From the NCBI GenBank assembly GCA_964017235.1, contig OZ024940.1, positions 30,870,573 to 30,934,572 of the forward strand: a DNA stretch of 64,000 bases, given 5' to 3'. Positions 44,390 through 55,029 of this stretch are shown here, in pieces. This DNA comes from Sabellastarte sp. h YS-2021 (lineage: Eukaryota > Annelida > Polychaeta > Sabellida > Sabellidae). The notes beneath the pieces are model-generated. The model searched no databases and was not told the DNA's origin. It was given only the letters and a program-made list of their open reading frames with translations. How positions within the stretch are numbered: position 1 is the stretch's first letter; each line of letters starts with the position of its first letter. Position numbers and translations under genes: made by a program.

Positions 44390-44540
44390 TATCTCCATTA
44401 AGTATAACTTCAAGGGTCTAGAAAAATCTACTTCTACTTAAGCAGTACTTCCATATATCAGGGTAAAGTATTTCAATGGAAAAGACTTCTCCAAGGACTC
44501 TGATATTTACTTCTACTTAAAAATCAATTCTAGTTAACTG
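44390..44540. repeat. Dispersed repeat F, copy 5
   Basis: ATCTACTTCTACTTAAGCAG, TTCCATATATCAGGGTAAAG, CAATGGAAAAGACTTCTCC, GGACTCTGATATTTACTTCT. Confidence 0.8.
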
Positions 44541-44544
44541 AATT

Positions 44545-45900
44545 ATCAGATTAAAACTGCATTTCCAGCTGTATTTTCGTCAATAATTCTGCGTCGAAAA
44601 ACAGGCTAGATCATTTAATTTCCCCATACATATAAAAGTCTTTGATTTGATTGACTTAAGATAAAAAAAAAATCTATATCCAATGAAATAAATCAAGCAA
44701 TCTAACACACAATTAAAGTCCCATAGAATTGTTCCCCCTCGTGTAAGAAGCCATATGTATAGTGTATATAGATTTTTCCTTTCTGTTGGTACGACTGCTA
44801 ATTCAGAGTTCACTGTGGATATTTTGTGGGAAAATAATGTTTACACACAGTCTTAAGACGTAATGATATTAATAAATAAAACTAAATGTACATTTTCATG
44901 AAGGCGAATTTACCGGCATAGTTGGGTAATACATTTCAAATTTTTACCATTTTACCGACCATCTCTGACGAGGTTGAGTGACTTGAGTCACCAAATCTTT
45001 TGTGAAAATATGACTGTGATTGGTTGCATGATTTTTTTTTGAGTTAGGTGTACAAACAAACAGACAAACTGACCTGTTTACAGTACTCTCAACCCCTTCC
45101 CTTCGGGGAAGAGGGCAGTAGATATTTACCAAATATGGACATAACTGTTCTGTTTACTAATCACAAATTAGAGACACTTTTATCTTGCTTTAGAACGGCA
45201 TACACAAAGTTTTGCCTTTGCAAATCAGTACCTGTAAGTAAAAAATCTTTTTCGTGAAAACGATTTATCATTCCGTGGGAAATAAAAAAAATATTGTAGA
45301 TAGTAAATCTCTAATATGGAAGCAAAGATTAATATACAGTCACTCTAAACAGTGAATCTGTCAGTTAAGTGACAATCGGCTGTTTGACACCCCGCAAAAC
45401 CAACGTGTAACCGAACCCTAGTGACTTGTGAGTGAACGATCGGATCTTTGACATTTAACTCGAGCTAATTAATTAAATAAAACTTGATCTGTCTAAGTTA
45501 CAATCGGGGGTATTGGAGGTGTGTGTGCGCGCGAGTGTGTGTGGGTTATGATGGATTCACACAACTCCCCATGAAATTTGGAGAAAGGGAAGTTTTTTTT
45601 GTACATTATTGATTCCAGAAATTTAGAAATTTGGGGGAAGAATATTTACAAAATCTCATTGCTTTCATAACTAGCTTGAGTTATATTTTTAATTTATCGA
45701 CATAACCCTTTTGGTAACTGATTACTAATTGCAAAAAAAAACACAATTTAGCTTTAGGGCTTTGAAATGTTATATATTTGTCCAATTTATATTTTTATAT
45801 ATATACTTTTAATTCATTTGGAAAGCCTAACATTGCCATGCCTTCAATTCTTTGTGGAGCTGGTCATTTCTACTACAATGATAAAAAATCTTTTGAACAT
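44545..45900. other. Non-coding stretch
   Basis: No gene seen. Holds a short GTGTGTGTGCGCGCGAGTGT microsatellite near 45520 and AT-rich sequence. Confidence 0.45.
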
Positions 45901-45904
45901 TCCT

Positions 45905-45979
45905 GGATCCAGACGGTGATCCAGATCACCCTGTTCTATCTGTGCCATTGTTAACCTTTCCTGAAAATTTCAACATAGT

Positions 45980-46013
<34 letters not shown>

Positions 46014-46078
46014 GTTATTTACGAACAGACAAACACACACTGCTGCTGAAATCATAACCTCCCATGACAGAGGTAAAG
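45905..46078 (+). mobile_element. Dispersed repeat R, probable LINE/SINE 3' end
   Basis: GGATCCAGACGGTGATCCAG, TTTCCTGAAAATTTCAACAT, ACGAACAGACAAACACACAC and CATGACAGAGGTAAAGA recur in order at 55845-55998 and in part at 63665-63850. An end in GGCGGAGGTAA-like sequence is common to retroposons of marine invertebrates; the clade is not certain. A run of about 30 T (45985-46012) interrupts it. Confidence 0.6.
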
Positions 46079-46079
46079 A

Positions 46080-47690
46080 AATGAAAAGCAGAATAAGATA
46101 AGATAGCAGATCCTTAATGTGCCCGGAAGCTGACATATACGACCCTCGATGACCTTAAAACAGCCACATTTGAGGTCAATGCAGCAATATTTGGGCGATT
46201 TTCTTACAGATACGAAAACAAGTGAGTTATATAGTATTTGAAATGACTTTTACAGGTACCTTCCTAAACAGGATGATGGGGGGGGGGGGGGGGGGGGGGG
46301 TCATGTCTCATCAGTGGACACATCAATCATATCGGAGGAATGTGAACACGGTATTAAGTACAATAGTTGTGACAGTAAGCTGTTGAATTTAGCGAGCCTC
46401 ATTCTTTTTTCGAAAAGCAGGCAGCCATTTAGCTATGTAGCTGACAGCTATGCTATGTAGCTATTGCTGTGTGTATGGGTGTGTGTGTGTTTGTGTGTGG
46501 CTGTGTTTGGGTGCCAGTAGCAGACTGTCAGTTACTCAAATGAGCCCCCAGTAGCTTTAAGAAACTTTCTCATACATTGGAATGGATATGTATGTATGCA
46601 TTTTTTTTTTTTTTAACCTTGTGTTGACAAATTTAATTGCTCGTAAAGAAAAAAAAACTGGAGTCAAGATTTGCAATGCAATGGCAGGGATTTCATGTTC
46701 GCTTGACGGATATATATAAAAACAACTAAAGGATACAGGCAGTGTTTGTTTGTTTTAGATAAATATGTTGTCATAATGTAATGGACATCATAGAAGTAAT
46801 AACAACTAGATTGGATTATTTGAGTGAATATATAAAAATGTACTCTTTGGATATATAATTATATTACACAGATTTCACTAAAAATGGAAAAATAATACTT
46901 ATACTGCTGGTAAGTACATATATTAAATATATTTTCTTTTCAGAATTAAACTTTATATACCTACAGGGTACAGGCTACAACTTTATAATGTTTACTTTTA
47001 AAAAAATTGTAGTTTTACAGATAATGCATGACAATATTGCTATGTTTGTTTGTTTTTCTGTCTCACTTTTTGTTTAAATTTTATTTCATACTGTTTACAC
47101 CAGTTTATAATAGTATTTTACAAAAGATTGAATCACAATATTTAATGTCAAATATTTTCCAATATTTTATTATACATTATAAGGTATTTTATATAATTTT
47201 ATTTTCATCACTATAAATTTAAAATCCCCCATGGACTCTAAAATGGTTTCAAACATTTATTAAATATATTTAAACTTTAGTTGCAGAGTATATTTGTTTC
47301 TACTCTTTCCTTTATTCATTTTGATTCATTGAACTTATAGTTTCTAAAATATCTGGTTTTGGCTTTCAACAATGAGATTTTTATGAATTCAGTGTATTTA
47401 AAAATTCAAATTTTCTCTTCAATGTTGAATTATCAATGTGTTGGGAATGACTAGAATAACGAGAGAAAAACATTTTTGCTTACAAGAATGAGTGGCCCTC
47501 ATGAATAATTGGGTTGAGGTTATGTAAATCTGGAGAAAAACAACATCTTGAAAACCAAAAAAAAATAAATAAATCTAGATGTACTTGTAGAGTACAAACC
47601 TCTGCTGGGGGCATTTCTGGAAATCAGGATTAATGTTTTTGGAACCATAATATGGTCCTGGGGTCATCTTCCCAAAAGGTCTTGAAAATA
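46080..47690. other. Low-complexity stretch with G23
   Basis: G23 at 46278-46300, a GT microsatellite (46465-46510), and strongly AT-rich DNA 46820-47400. Short open frames are rich in F/Y/I/N and have no support as genes. Confidence 0.5.
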
Positions 47691-48075
47691 TATCGCTCAT
47701 GAAGACGACCAATATAGTATTCTCACTTGACCTTGAAGCAGATTTCAAAGGTCAAAGATGGCCACATCAAAAGGATCTGTGACTGTGATTTCCAATAGGT
47801 TTTATACAGTCATCCGACACCTGTAGCACTAACAACATGCGAGGTAAAAGATTACTTTTAATTTTGGCAACCTTATTTGACCCTGAAGAAGGGGCCCAAG
47901 GTCAAATCTGACATATGAAAGAATCCAAGCACATAATTTCCCATAAGTTCATTTCAGATCCCAAACAAGAGTGATAATAAGCAATGAATAGACTTTTTTT
48001 AAGTTTGACCAAAATTAGCTGTGTGGGCTACCTTGACCTCGAATAAAAAGCCTCAAGGTCAAATGTCCACATGCA
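47690..48075. repeat. Diverged satellite C-like units
   Basis: CTTGACCTTGAAGCAGATTT, CAAAGGTCAAAGATGG, TTGACCCTGAAGAAGGGGCC, AAGGTCAAATCTGACATATG and CCTTGACCTCGAATAAAAAG at about 130-160-bp spacing, the same motif order as 7870-8690 but well diverged. Confidence 0.7.
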
Positions 48076-48299
48076 TACATTGACGTGGCTTCCAGGTTGC
48101 TGAACCATTTGCCAAAAGATATGAGAACCCTTCAAACTGTTGTTTTGGAAAATTTTATTCAGAAAAAACTCTTTTATTCCAAACAACACTTGATAGGTGA
48201 TACTGATACACATTCAAAAATAATCCACACTTAGCTTTTGAAGATATTGTGGGAAAGATTCTGTGAAAGTGTTAATTATTATTAACTCCAACAGGGTGT

Positions 48300-49173
48300 G
48301 TATGCTAACCAGTTTGTTCGTTTTTTTTTTTATGTGGGGAGGGTCTGACCAAAGGGAAGAAATAATAACTTCTGGGAAAGATCTGAATCCTATTCTGGAT
48401 ACAAAAATAAAAAAAAGATCCTGAATTTTCAAAGAGTCCCATTTTCAGTGTCCTTTCAACCACCCTTTTAGCTCTCTGGTTGACATTACTCCAAAACTAA
48501 CGAGTGGATCTTATGAAACTATTTCTTAGGGATGGGTCAGTAGGCTCGGTATCGAGAGGATTTTACTGAAATACCATGACGAGATTTTACAACCGCTACT
48601 TTGCTTTTGAACACATACAATGGAAGGAAGAGTTAAAATATTAGAAACATACTCAAAATCTGAAGAAATTATAAGCTTTTATCCCCAATTTTCATGCATT
48701 TGCAGACTTTATACAGTACTGGCCATTACATTGAGCAGAACTGCCATGTTTGGTTACGACACTTTATGACTTTCATCTCGCTTGTTAACTCTTATAATTG
48801 AAGGAAAACTTAAAATATTGGGAACAAACAAGAAATATGAAGAAAACATAGGCTTTTACCTGATATTTTGTGCATTTAGGCACTTTTATTGCGATGTCGT
48901 GAAGAGGAACGTCCATGTTTGGTTGGGACGTACTAAAACGCGGAGTCCTGGAATCGGTACGGTTTTGCATTGATGACCTCCTGCTGTACACATTTTTCAT
49001 ATTGACCCATCCCTACTATTTCTGTGGGTGGGGAAGAAGTGTTTACATTTTGGGGGAAAGATCTGGATGATATTCTCAAACAAAAACAAAAAATCCCAAA
49101 CTATAGAAAACGCTCACTGGTGGAGGTCTGAACTCTTCGAGTGCTTTTTAGCTGTTACTCTACTTCAGGTATG
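48300..49173. repeat. Older dispersed repeat (family R1) interrupted by a hAT MITE
   Basis: Left (48460-48526) ATTACTCCAAAACTAACGAG and TTATGAAACTATTTCT; right (49016-49150) CTATTTCTGTGGGTGGGGAA and AAGATCTGGATGATATTCTC. An uninterrupted relative at 57841-58020 runs straight through the equivalent point, so it serves as an empty-site reference. Confidence 0.75.
48527..49015 (+). mobile_element. hAT-type MITE family 3, complete, 8-bp target duplication
   Basis: Inverted ends TAGGGATGGGTCA and TGACCCATCCCTA; perfect duplication CTATTTCT at 48519-48526 and 49016-49023. 489 bp, noncoding, with an inner partial duplication (CTGCCATGTTTGGTTACGAC near 48740 and CGTCCATGTTTGGTTGGGAC near 48910). Confidence 0.95.
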
Positions 49174-49702
49174 ATTATCAGTAGGGCTGTGAACGGTTAC
49201 TCCAGCCTCGATAGACAAGTCTGTCTCTGCTAGGATTTGATAGGACAGGGTCGGTAGCAGATTTTCCATGTCGGTCTCCCGCCAGTGTAAAACCGTACCG
49301 ATTCCAGGATACCGAAACAAATAGCGTTCTAGTATATCCCCAATTGAATAGTCCCGCCAACCGGGAAGTAAGATTCACGAAAAGAAAACGTTGCAGTTCT
49401 GAAAGAATTCACTGTAAAAGTGCTAAAATATATAAAAAATGTGTGATAAAAGTTTGAAATTTTTTCAGATTTGAGGTTTGTTTCTAACATTTTATGTTTT
49501 CTCACAATATTATATACGTTTGTGTAAAATATGCTATATTTCTGCATTTCCACCACATAATATCAATTAAAGTTGTGGTTTTCACTTTAAAAATGTATAA
49601 TTTACTCCATATTCTATAATATCTGGTAAATAGAAGATGTTTTTCTTCAAAAGTTTTGTTTCCAGAATCAACTATTGGTTTACAGAAGACTTCTAAAGGT
49701 AG

Positions 49703-50577
49703 AATTAGAATTAGAATAGAAACATTTATATAGCGCAAAATTGATGCAACATCCTCTAATGCGCTTGAAATCAAAAAGGGAAAGTCGAGGGACGTTCGAG
49801 GTCATGATCCAAGGTTAGCGCCCGCCAGGGAGATGTACTATGGTGGAGGATATGCTAATCTAAACAAGTAGGTCTTTAGCTGACTACGGAAACCTGTTAT
49901 TGTTTGTTGTGATCGTACTGATTGTGGGAGTCTGTTCCATTCTATGGGGGAAGCCACTACAAAACCTCTCCTACCGATGGCCTTTTTGTGAGAGGCTGAG
50001 GAAAGAGAAAGACGATTTCCACGTGTTAGACAACTGGTTTTGATCAAGGATGATAGGTATATGGGTTGAGAGAAATTTATAGCCTTGAAAGTAATTAGAT
50101 TGTACTTAAACAATATACGGTAAGTGATAGGAAGCCAGTGTAGTTTTTGAAGAAAAGGAGTGACATGGCTAGTTCTATCAAGTCTAAAAACAATTCTACA
50201 AAGGGCATTTTGTATCTTTTGGAGTTTAGCAACATTGTACTTACTGATGCCATAAAGTAGGGAATTGCAGTAGTCAAGTCGACTACTGATCATTGAGTTT
50301 GCAAGCAAGGCTGCAGTTTCCACACTGAGGAATTTACGAATACGTCTTAGGTCCTTAAGGTGGTAGTAGCAGGCTCGACACATATTAGTTATGTGGTTGG
50401 AAAAGGTGTTTCCAGAGTCAAAAATTACACCCAGGTTCTTGACTGTATCAGTAGGGGAAATAGAATTTCCGAGAAGTTGAGTTATGGAATTTATTAATGA
50501 GGGACTCTCTGGCTTGTCTATCACCTATTATAATAAATTCAGTTTTCTCGGGATTGAGTTTCAATTTCACGCCAGCT
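49703..50577 (-). pseudogene. L2/CR1-like LINE, 5'-truncated reverse transcriptase remnant
   Basis: A minus-strand frame (50524-49838, about 228 codons) holds TVKNLGVIFDS, SRLDYCNSLLYGISK, LHWLPITYRILFK, EWNRLPQSVRS and FRSQLKTYLFRLAYPPP, the familiar C-terminal part of Jockey-group LINE reverse transcriptases. Just upstream in another frame LKLNPEKTEFIIIGD is readable, so a frameshift lies near 50524; the frame has no ATG. The 3' end is a (TTCTAA)n tail at 49703-49720. It is flanked by AGGTAG on both sides (49697-49702, 50578-50583). Truncated and inactive. Confidence 0.88.
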
Positions 50578-50672
50578 AGGTAGGTACTAAATCTCGCGAT
50601 TAGTCGAATTCGGGCAGGTTGTCAGAGGGCGAGTACTCGGGGCTGTTTTTTAGCAACCGTCCCTGCCCTTAA

Positions 50673-51078
50673 AGGGGAAAGTTTTCGACCCGGGACGAAA
50701 ATCTCCTCAACTTACAAAGATCATACATTTGAAGTCTTCATATACAAATATCAACAAACACCACAGCTTACTGGGATATAACATATCACCTTTGACAGCA
50801 TTGATAAACTCTTCCTTCCAGACTAAAAGGGCATAAGTTCTCGAGGAATTTTGTTACTTGATGCAGTTTTTTTACTGTTTTAAAGTACACAAACTTTATT
50901 TAAATTTTCAACAGCAGATTCCCACATAAGTCCTTCTGTACATGGCAGTTGTTAATTATCTGAGATAAGTGTACATTACAATGCACTTGCCATGCAACAT
51001 GAGTTTGTCTATTGTAGCATCACAATTGACAGTGGAATGAAGGTTCTTAAATGCTCTTTGACCCCTCGACTTTGGGCT
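50673..51078 (+). mobile_element. TTAA-flanked MITE, copy 1
   Basis: 406 bp, starting AGGGGAAAGTTTTCGACCCG and ending ...CTCGACTTTGGGCT, flanked by TTAA at 50669-50672 and 51079-51082. Tips (AGGGGAAAGT / AGCCCAAAGT) are imperfectly inverted. TTAA targets are characteristic of piggyBac-type transposases. It inserted exactly at the right tip of the hAT MITE. Confidence 0.85.
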
Positions 51079-51082
51079 TTAA

Positions 51083-51696
51083 ATTATCAGTAATGTGAAA
51101 ATCGCGCATAAAATCTGCATACATCAAACCGCAAACAGGTGAATGCACCTTTACCCAACAACTGCGGCATTTTTTAGTGACCAGTATTTACACAAAGTTG
51201 TAAATTTAAACAGTTTTTGTAACCTAGTTTAATTTTCTAGAAGTTTTGAAAAGCAACAACATTTTTCTCACGATCTGAGAGATTCCAATTACAACCCTTT
51301 TCCCTCGGTAACAAGTGTTTTCTAGTGTTTTAAACAAGAAAATTCTTTCTTTTTTAACATCTACAGCATGGTTTAGACAGGATGTTTACATAGAGTTGTA
51401 AGTGTGTGTCTGAAATTAAGTTCTCATGTGCCCTGATTTGCCATTGGTGGTTAACAATTTCTTTTTAAACAACTAAAAACCAGTTTCACGAGGTTTCAAC
51501 ATGAACAAACTTGACTGTTTCCATAGATAAAGTGATTCATTTTCAAGTCTGCACACATAAGGCATAATTAAACAAAACAAACAACATTGCGACATATTTA
51601 CATAGGGATTACTTTTAATTTTTTTAAAATTTTTTTATGTCTCCGGACTTTCATGAATTGTGGCGTAGCGAATATCTGTCTCTTCACTGAAGTTAA
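51083..51696. other. Spacer between the two TTAA MITEs
   Basis: No gene. The last 125 bp (51568-51692: TTAAACAAAACAAACAACAT to TCTCTTCACTGAAG) is nearly repeated after copy 2 (52104-52287), including the start of a 5S-like SINE. Confidence 0.7.
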
Positions 51697-52103
51697 AGCC
51701 CAAAGTCGAGGGGTCAAAGAGCATTTATGAACCTTCATTCATCTGTCAAGTGTGATGCTAAAATAAACAAACTAATGTTGCATGGCAAGTGCATTGTAAT
51801 ATACTCCTATCTCAGATAATTAACAACTGTCAGTGTACAGAGGGACTTATGTAGGAATCTGCTGTTGAAAATTTAAATAAAGTTTGTGTACTTTAAAACA
51901 GTAAAAAAACTGCATCAAGTAACAAAATTCCTTGAGAACTTATGCCATTTTAGTCTGGAAGGAAGAGTTTATCAGTGCTGTCAAAAGAGATATGTTATAT
52001 CCCAGTAAGCTGTGGTGTTTGTTGATATTTGGATATGAAGACTGTAAATGTATGATCTTTGTAATTTGAGGAGATTTTCGTCCCGGGTCGAAAACTTTCC
52101 CCT
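51697..52103 (-). mobile_element. TTAA-flanked MITE, copy 2 (inverted)
   Basis: Nearly identical to copy 1 in opposite orientation (AGCCCAAAGTCGAGGGGTCA ... CGGGTCGAAAACTTTCCCCT), flanked by TTAA at 51693-51696 and 52104-52107. The pair forms 406-bp arms around a 0.6-kb loop. A 63-codon minus-strand frame in it is not a gene. Confidence 0.88.
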
Positions 52104-52248
52104 TTAAACAAAACAAACAACATTGCGACATATTTTAATCACGAGCTCCTGCAAGGCTGGTGCTTAAAGGGATCATTTTTTGTTGGTTTTTTTTAAAATT
52201 TTTTTAAAATTTTTTTTTGTTTTTTTTGTCTCCAGACTTTCATGAATT

Positions 52249-52385
52249 GTGGCGTAGCGTGGCGAGTATCTGTCTCTTCACTGAAGTTGAGCAGCAATAG
52301 GCTACATTAGTAACTTAGTACTGGGATGGGTGACCACTTTAGTGCACTATTCGTGTCTCTGATGGCTTGGCAGCTCGCGCTAATA
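52249..52385 (+). mobile_element. 5S-rRNA-related SINE (SINE3-like)
   Basis: CACTGAAGTTGAGCAGCA (52280-52297) matches the A box of 5S rRNA, and TTAGTACTGGGATGGGTGAC (52316-52335) plus C its C box, in the right order and spacing for the internal control region. The 5' end of 5S rRNA and the final stem are not recognisable, so this is a 5S-derived retroposon or relic, not a working 5S gene. A truncated partner lies at 51655-51692. Confidence 0.7.
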
Positions 52386-52389
52386 GACC

Positions 52390-54495
52390 AAAACCCCTTT
52401 CGACCTTGTTTTAAGTTTATTTTCCATAGTTTTCAGCACAAATAAAGTCACACAGTCAGATACGTCACTAAGATAAACATTCTTAGCATACCCAAGTTGG
52501 TGGTTATGCTTCTAGCAGTATGCATTTGTCAAATTGTTTACTAACTCAAAAAGCTACGAACTGATTTTGAGGCAAATTGAGGGAAGTGCTGACTATGGCA
52601 AAATGAACAGATGATTCGATTTCGATGGTGATTCGGATCACTGTCTGGATCTAGGAAGTTGTAAACACTGCTTACGATACAGGGCCTTTTCAGTACGACC
52701 TTGTTTGACCTTGGGTCATTAGTCGAAGATGAAAGCTGACCATTTAAACGGATCTGCCGGCCATAATTTGGTATAGCTTGACATCAGAATTGCCAAACAT
52801 GTACTACCAATAATAACTGAAATATAGAAACATTTATATTTGGCCTGGTAGTTTCTAAGGTCAAATGTCCGCATGCTTGTAGAGGGCATCTACATCTGCT
52901 AAACCTACAACCCATACAGAGATTCAGTCTTTGATAGCTGAAAACCAACCACAGTTTGCTGGTTGAAAGCTGTATACCCAATGGCCGCAATTGCCCTCTT
53001 GTTCACAGCTGTGCTGTAAATTACATTTTATTTTGTCTACGAACCTGTGTGCACTGACAGGAAGGAGTCTTTTTCATGAAAACATTTGTTAATGCATCTG
53101 AAGTCACACTTTAGGAATCTGTTTGATTTCATGGGAAAACTTGTTTCCTTGTAAAACAGTGATCTGTTCTTATAAGCTATGCAATTTACTGCAAGATCTG
53201 AAAGTATCATTTGAGCTGAAATGAAGCTAAACTGTTTTTTCACAGCTGCAAAGGCTATGGTAGCCATTTTGTTTTTCTACAAATCAGCAGTGAGCATGGC
53301 ATTAACATGTGTAAAATTGGGTCATCATATCTGATGTGGTTTTTGCTTTCAGTTTTCAACAAAATGGCCATGACGGCCATCTTGTTTTTTTTTTATTATT
53401 TTAGAATATGTCTAAAATCAATAGCAACAATCAAAGTCTGGATTTTTCGTCCTATTCAATAGCCAGGGGCATATGGAGATGGGGCCTTGGCTTAAACTCA
53501 ATGACAAGGTGGCCATTCACATATAAGACCTCTTTGTTACATTTGGTCACAATATCTGATACGATTTGGCCTTGAAACACTTAGAAACAGTTTCTCAGCA
53601 GACAGCCATGTCGACCATCTTTGCTTTCCAGAAAGCGCCCAAGTGCCGAAAATCCTTATGCAGTAAACTTATATCTAAAAATTACTAACGATTAATTAAT
53701 AAGGTCTTTTTCCCCATTAAACTAGGAGAAACAGTTTTTAAGAAAAATGGCTAAGGTGACAATCTTGTTTTTTAAAATGAGGCTATAAGTAGTTCTAAAC
53801 AAGCTTTTATGCCAGTGTCTACATGGTGACACTTTGGCAAAGCTAAGTTGAAAAGTTTTCCTGTGATAAGAAAATCTCTCTATGCATTACGACGGCAGTG
53901 GCAACAGAACAATGCCTAATGCAATATATCTACTGGATACAAGTTTTAAGACTCATTCATTTGTATTTCACACATAAGACAACTGGTCTAGAACAACAGT
54001 CTAGCGGGCGTACGGGGAGGAAAAACCACAAAAGGTTTCAAATGTTAGCCAAAAACTCCGCTCCGGGGAGCTGGCCAAGAAATAACAACAGAGAAACACA
54101 CGCTGATGTCTTTGAAAACTGACAAAAACCTGTCAGAAAGTGTGGTCTGCATTTGCTGGCGACCTCCATGTTAATTTACATGGAATCAGGGATGAAAGAC
54201 TTGCACTATACTGAGATGGAAGGAGGGGGGAGGGAGTAGTAGAATGAAGTATGCCTGGATTTGACCACTTGTAATCAGAATTCTGGACTAATGAGAGGGT
54301 TGGGAGGGGAGATGGGGGTTGGGTTATCATGTTTGGAGCTCAAGGGCGATTTTGTTGAAAAGGGGGATTGGAAATGTTAGTGGTTTAACACATTTGTAAA
54401 CACAATGGGCCTCTTCATTTCTGATTATGCTGTTGATGTCAATTTAGCATGAATATCTGTAGATTAACAATGCAGTTGTAATCACCTCTTTAAAG
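52390..54495. other. Non-coding stretch
   Basis: Contains single satellite C-like blocks (GACCTTGTTTGACCTTGGGT at 52697, GGTCAAATGTCCGCATGC at 52859) and two similar segments with GTGGCCATCTTGTTTTTTT-like sequence (53370, 53755; compare 44265). No gene seen. Confidence 0.45.
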
Positions 54496-54499
54496 TAAG

Positions 54500-54620
54500 G
54501 CTCTGTTAAGTAGAGTTCCCTTTTATGTAGAAGTAAATATCAGAGTCCTTAGACAAGTCTTTTCCAATTAAAACATTTACGCTGGTATCTGGAGACTATG
54601 CTTAAGTAGAAGTAGTTTTG
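54500..54620. repeat. Dispersed repeat F, copy 6
   Basis: CTCTGTTAAGTAGAGTTCCC, ATGTAGAAGTAAATATCAGA, GTCCTTAGACAAGTCTTTTC, TTAAGTAGAAGTAGTTTTGG. Confidence 0.8.
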
Positions 54621-54750
54621 GTATGGGTTTTTGAGTTAAAGGCTTAACAACTTTGTTTACTTGTTTATTTATTTTAAAAGAAATTGAAAAACACACCCAA
54701 AAAATGTGCAAGTTATTTACATCAATTTTCCCACAACTCATAGTAATATA

Positions 54751-54864
54751 CAGTAGAATTTCTACTATCTGAAATTCTATTATCCGAACATATTTAATTA
54801 TCCGACCTCAAATCCTCTCTCCCAACTCTATTTGAGCTTGTTAGATTATCCAACCTTTCAATTA
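54751..54864. mobile_element. pogo/Tigger-type MITE, truncated copy
   Basis: CAGTAGAATTTCTACTATCT after TA (54749-54750), then family interior up to TTATCCAACCTTTCAATTA, where the next copy begins at a TA. It looks interrupted by the downstream copy with its right end lost. Confidence 0.7.
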
Positions 54865-54866
54865 TA

Positions 54867-55026
54867 CAGTAGAACCTCTCTTATCCGACCCTCTATTATC
54901 CGAATATTCAATTATCTGACCTCAAACCCTCTCTCCCAACTCTATTTGAGCCTGTTACGTTAGTCCTTCTATTATCCAACCTAATTGTTACTCCCCCAAG
55001 AGGGTTGCATAATAGAGGCTCTACTG
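54867..55026. mobile_element. pogo/Tigger-type MITE, complete copy
   Basis: 160 bp, ends CAGTAGAACCTCTCTTATCC and (inverse) CAGTAGAGCCTCTATTATGC, TA on both sides (54865-54866, 55027-55028). The interior CAATTATCTGACCTCAAACC occurs in all copies. Noncoding. Confidence 0.88.
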
Positions 55027-55029
55027 TAT

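Larger units (their letters stand above)
49182..51082 (+). mobile_element. hAT-type MITE family 2, split by two younger insertions
   Basis: Left end TAGGGCTGTGAACGGTTACT at 49182, inner blocks (CACATAATATCAATTAAAG at 49554), then a LINE fragment (49703-50577), then the remaining right part (GTACTAAATCTCGCGATTAG at 50584 to GTCCCTGCCC at 50668), then a TTAA MITE (50673-51078). Its 8-bp target duplication ATTATCAG is at 49174-49181 and 51083-51090. Removing the two insertions leaves a normal MITE about 610 bp long, longer than the 380-bp copy because of extra sequence at 49300-49500. Confidence 0.88.

Noticed and set aside
49838-50524. 228-codon frame as a possible host gene
   Set aside because: Motifs are those of LINE reverse transcriptase C-termini; it lacks an ATG, has a frameshift upstream, and is bounded by a LINE-type tail and duplication.
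52265-52358. Functional 5S rRNA gene
   Set aside because: Only the internal promoter region matches; the 5' and 3' ends needed for the closing stem are absent.
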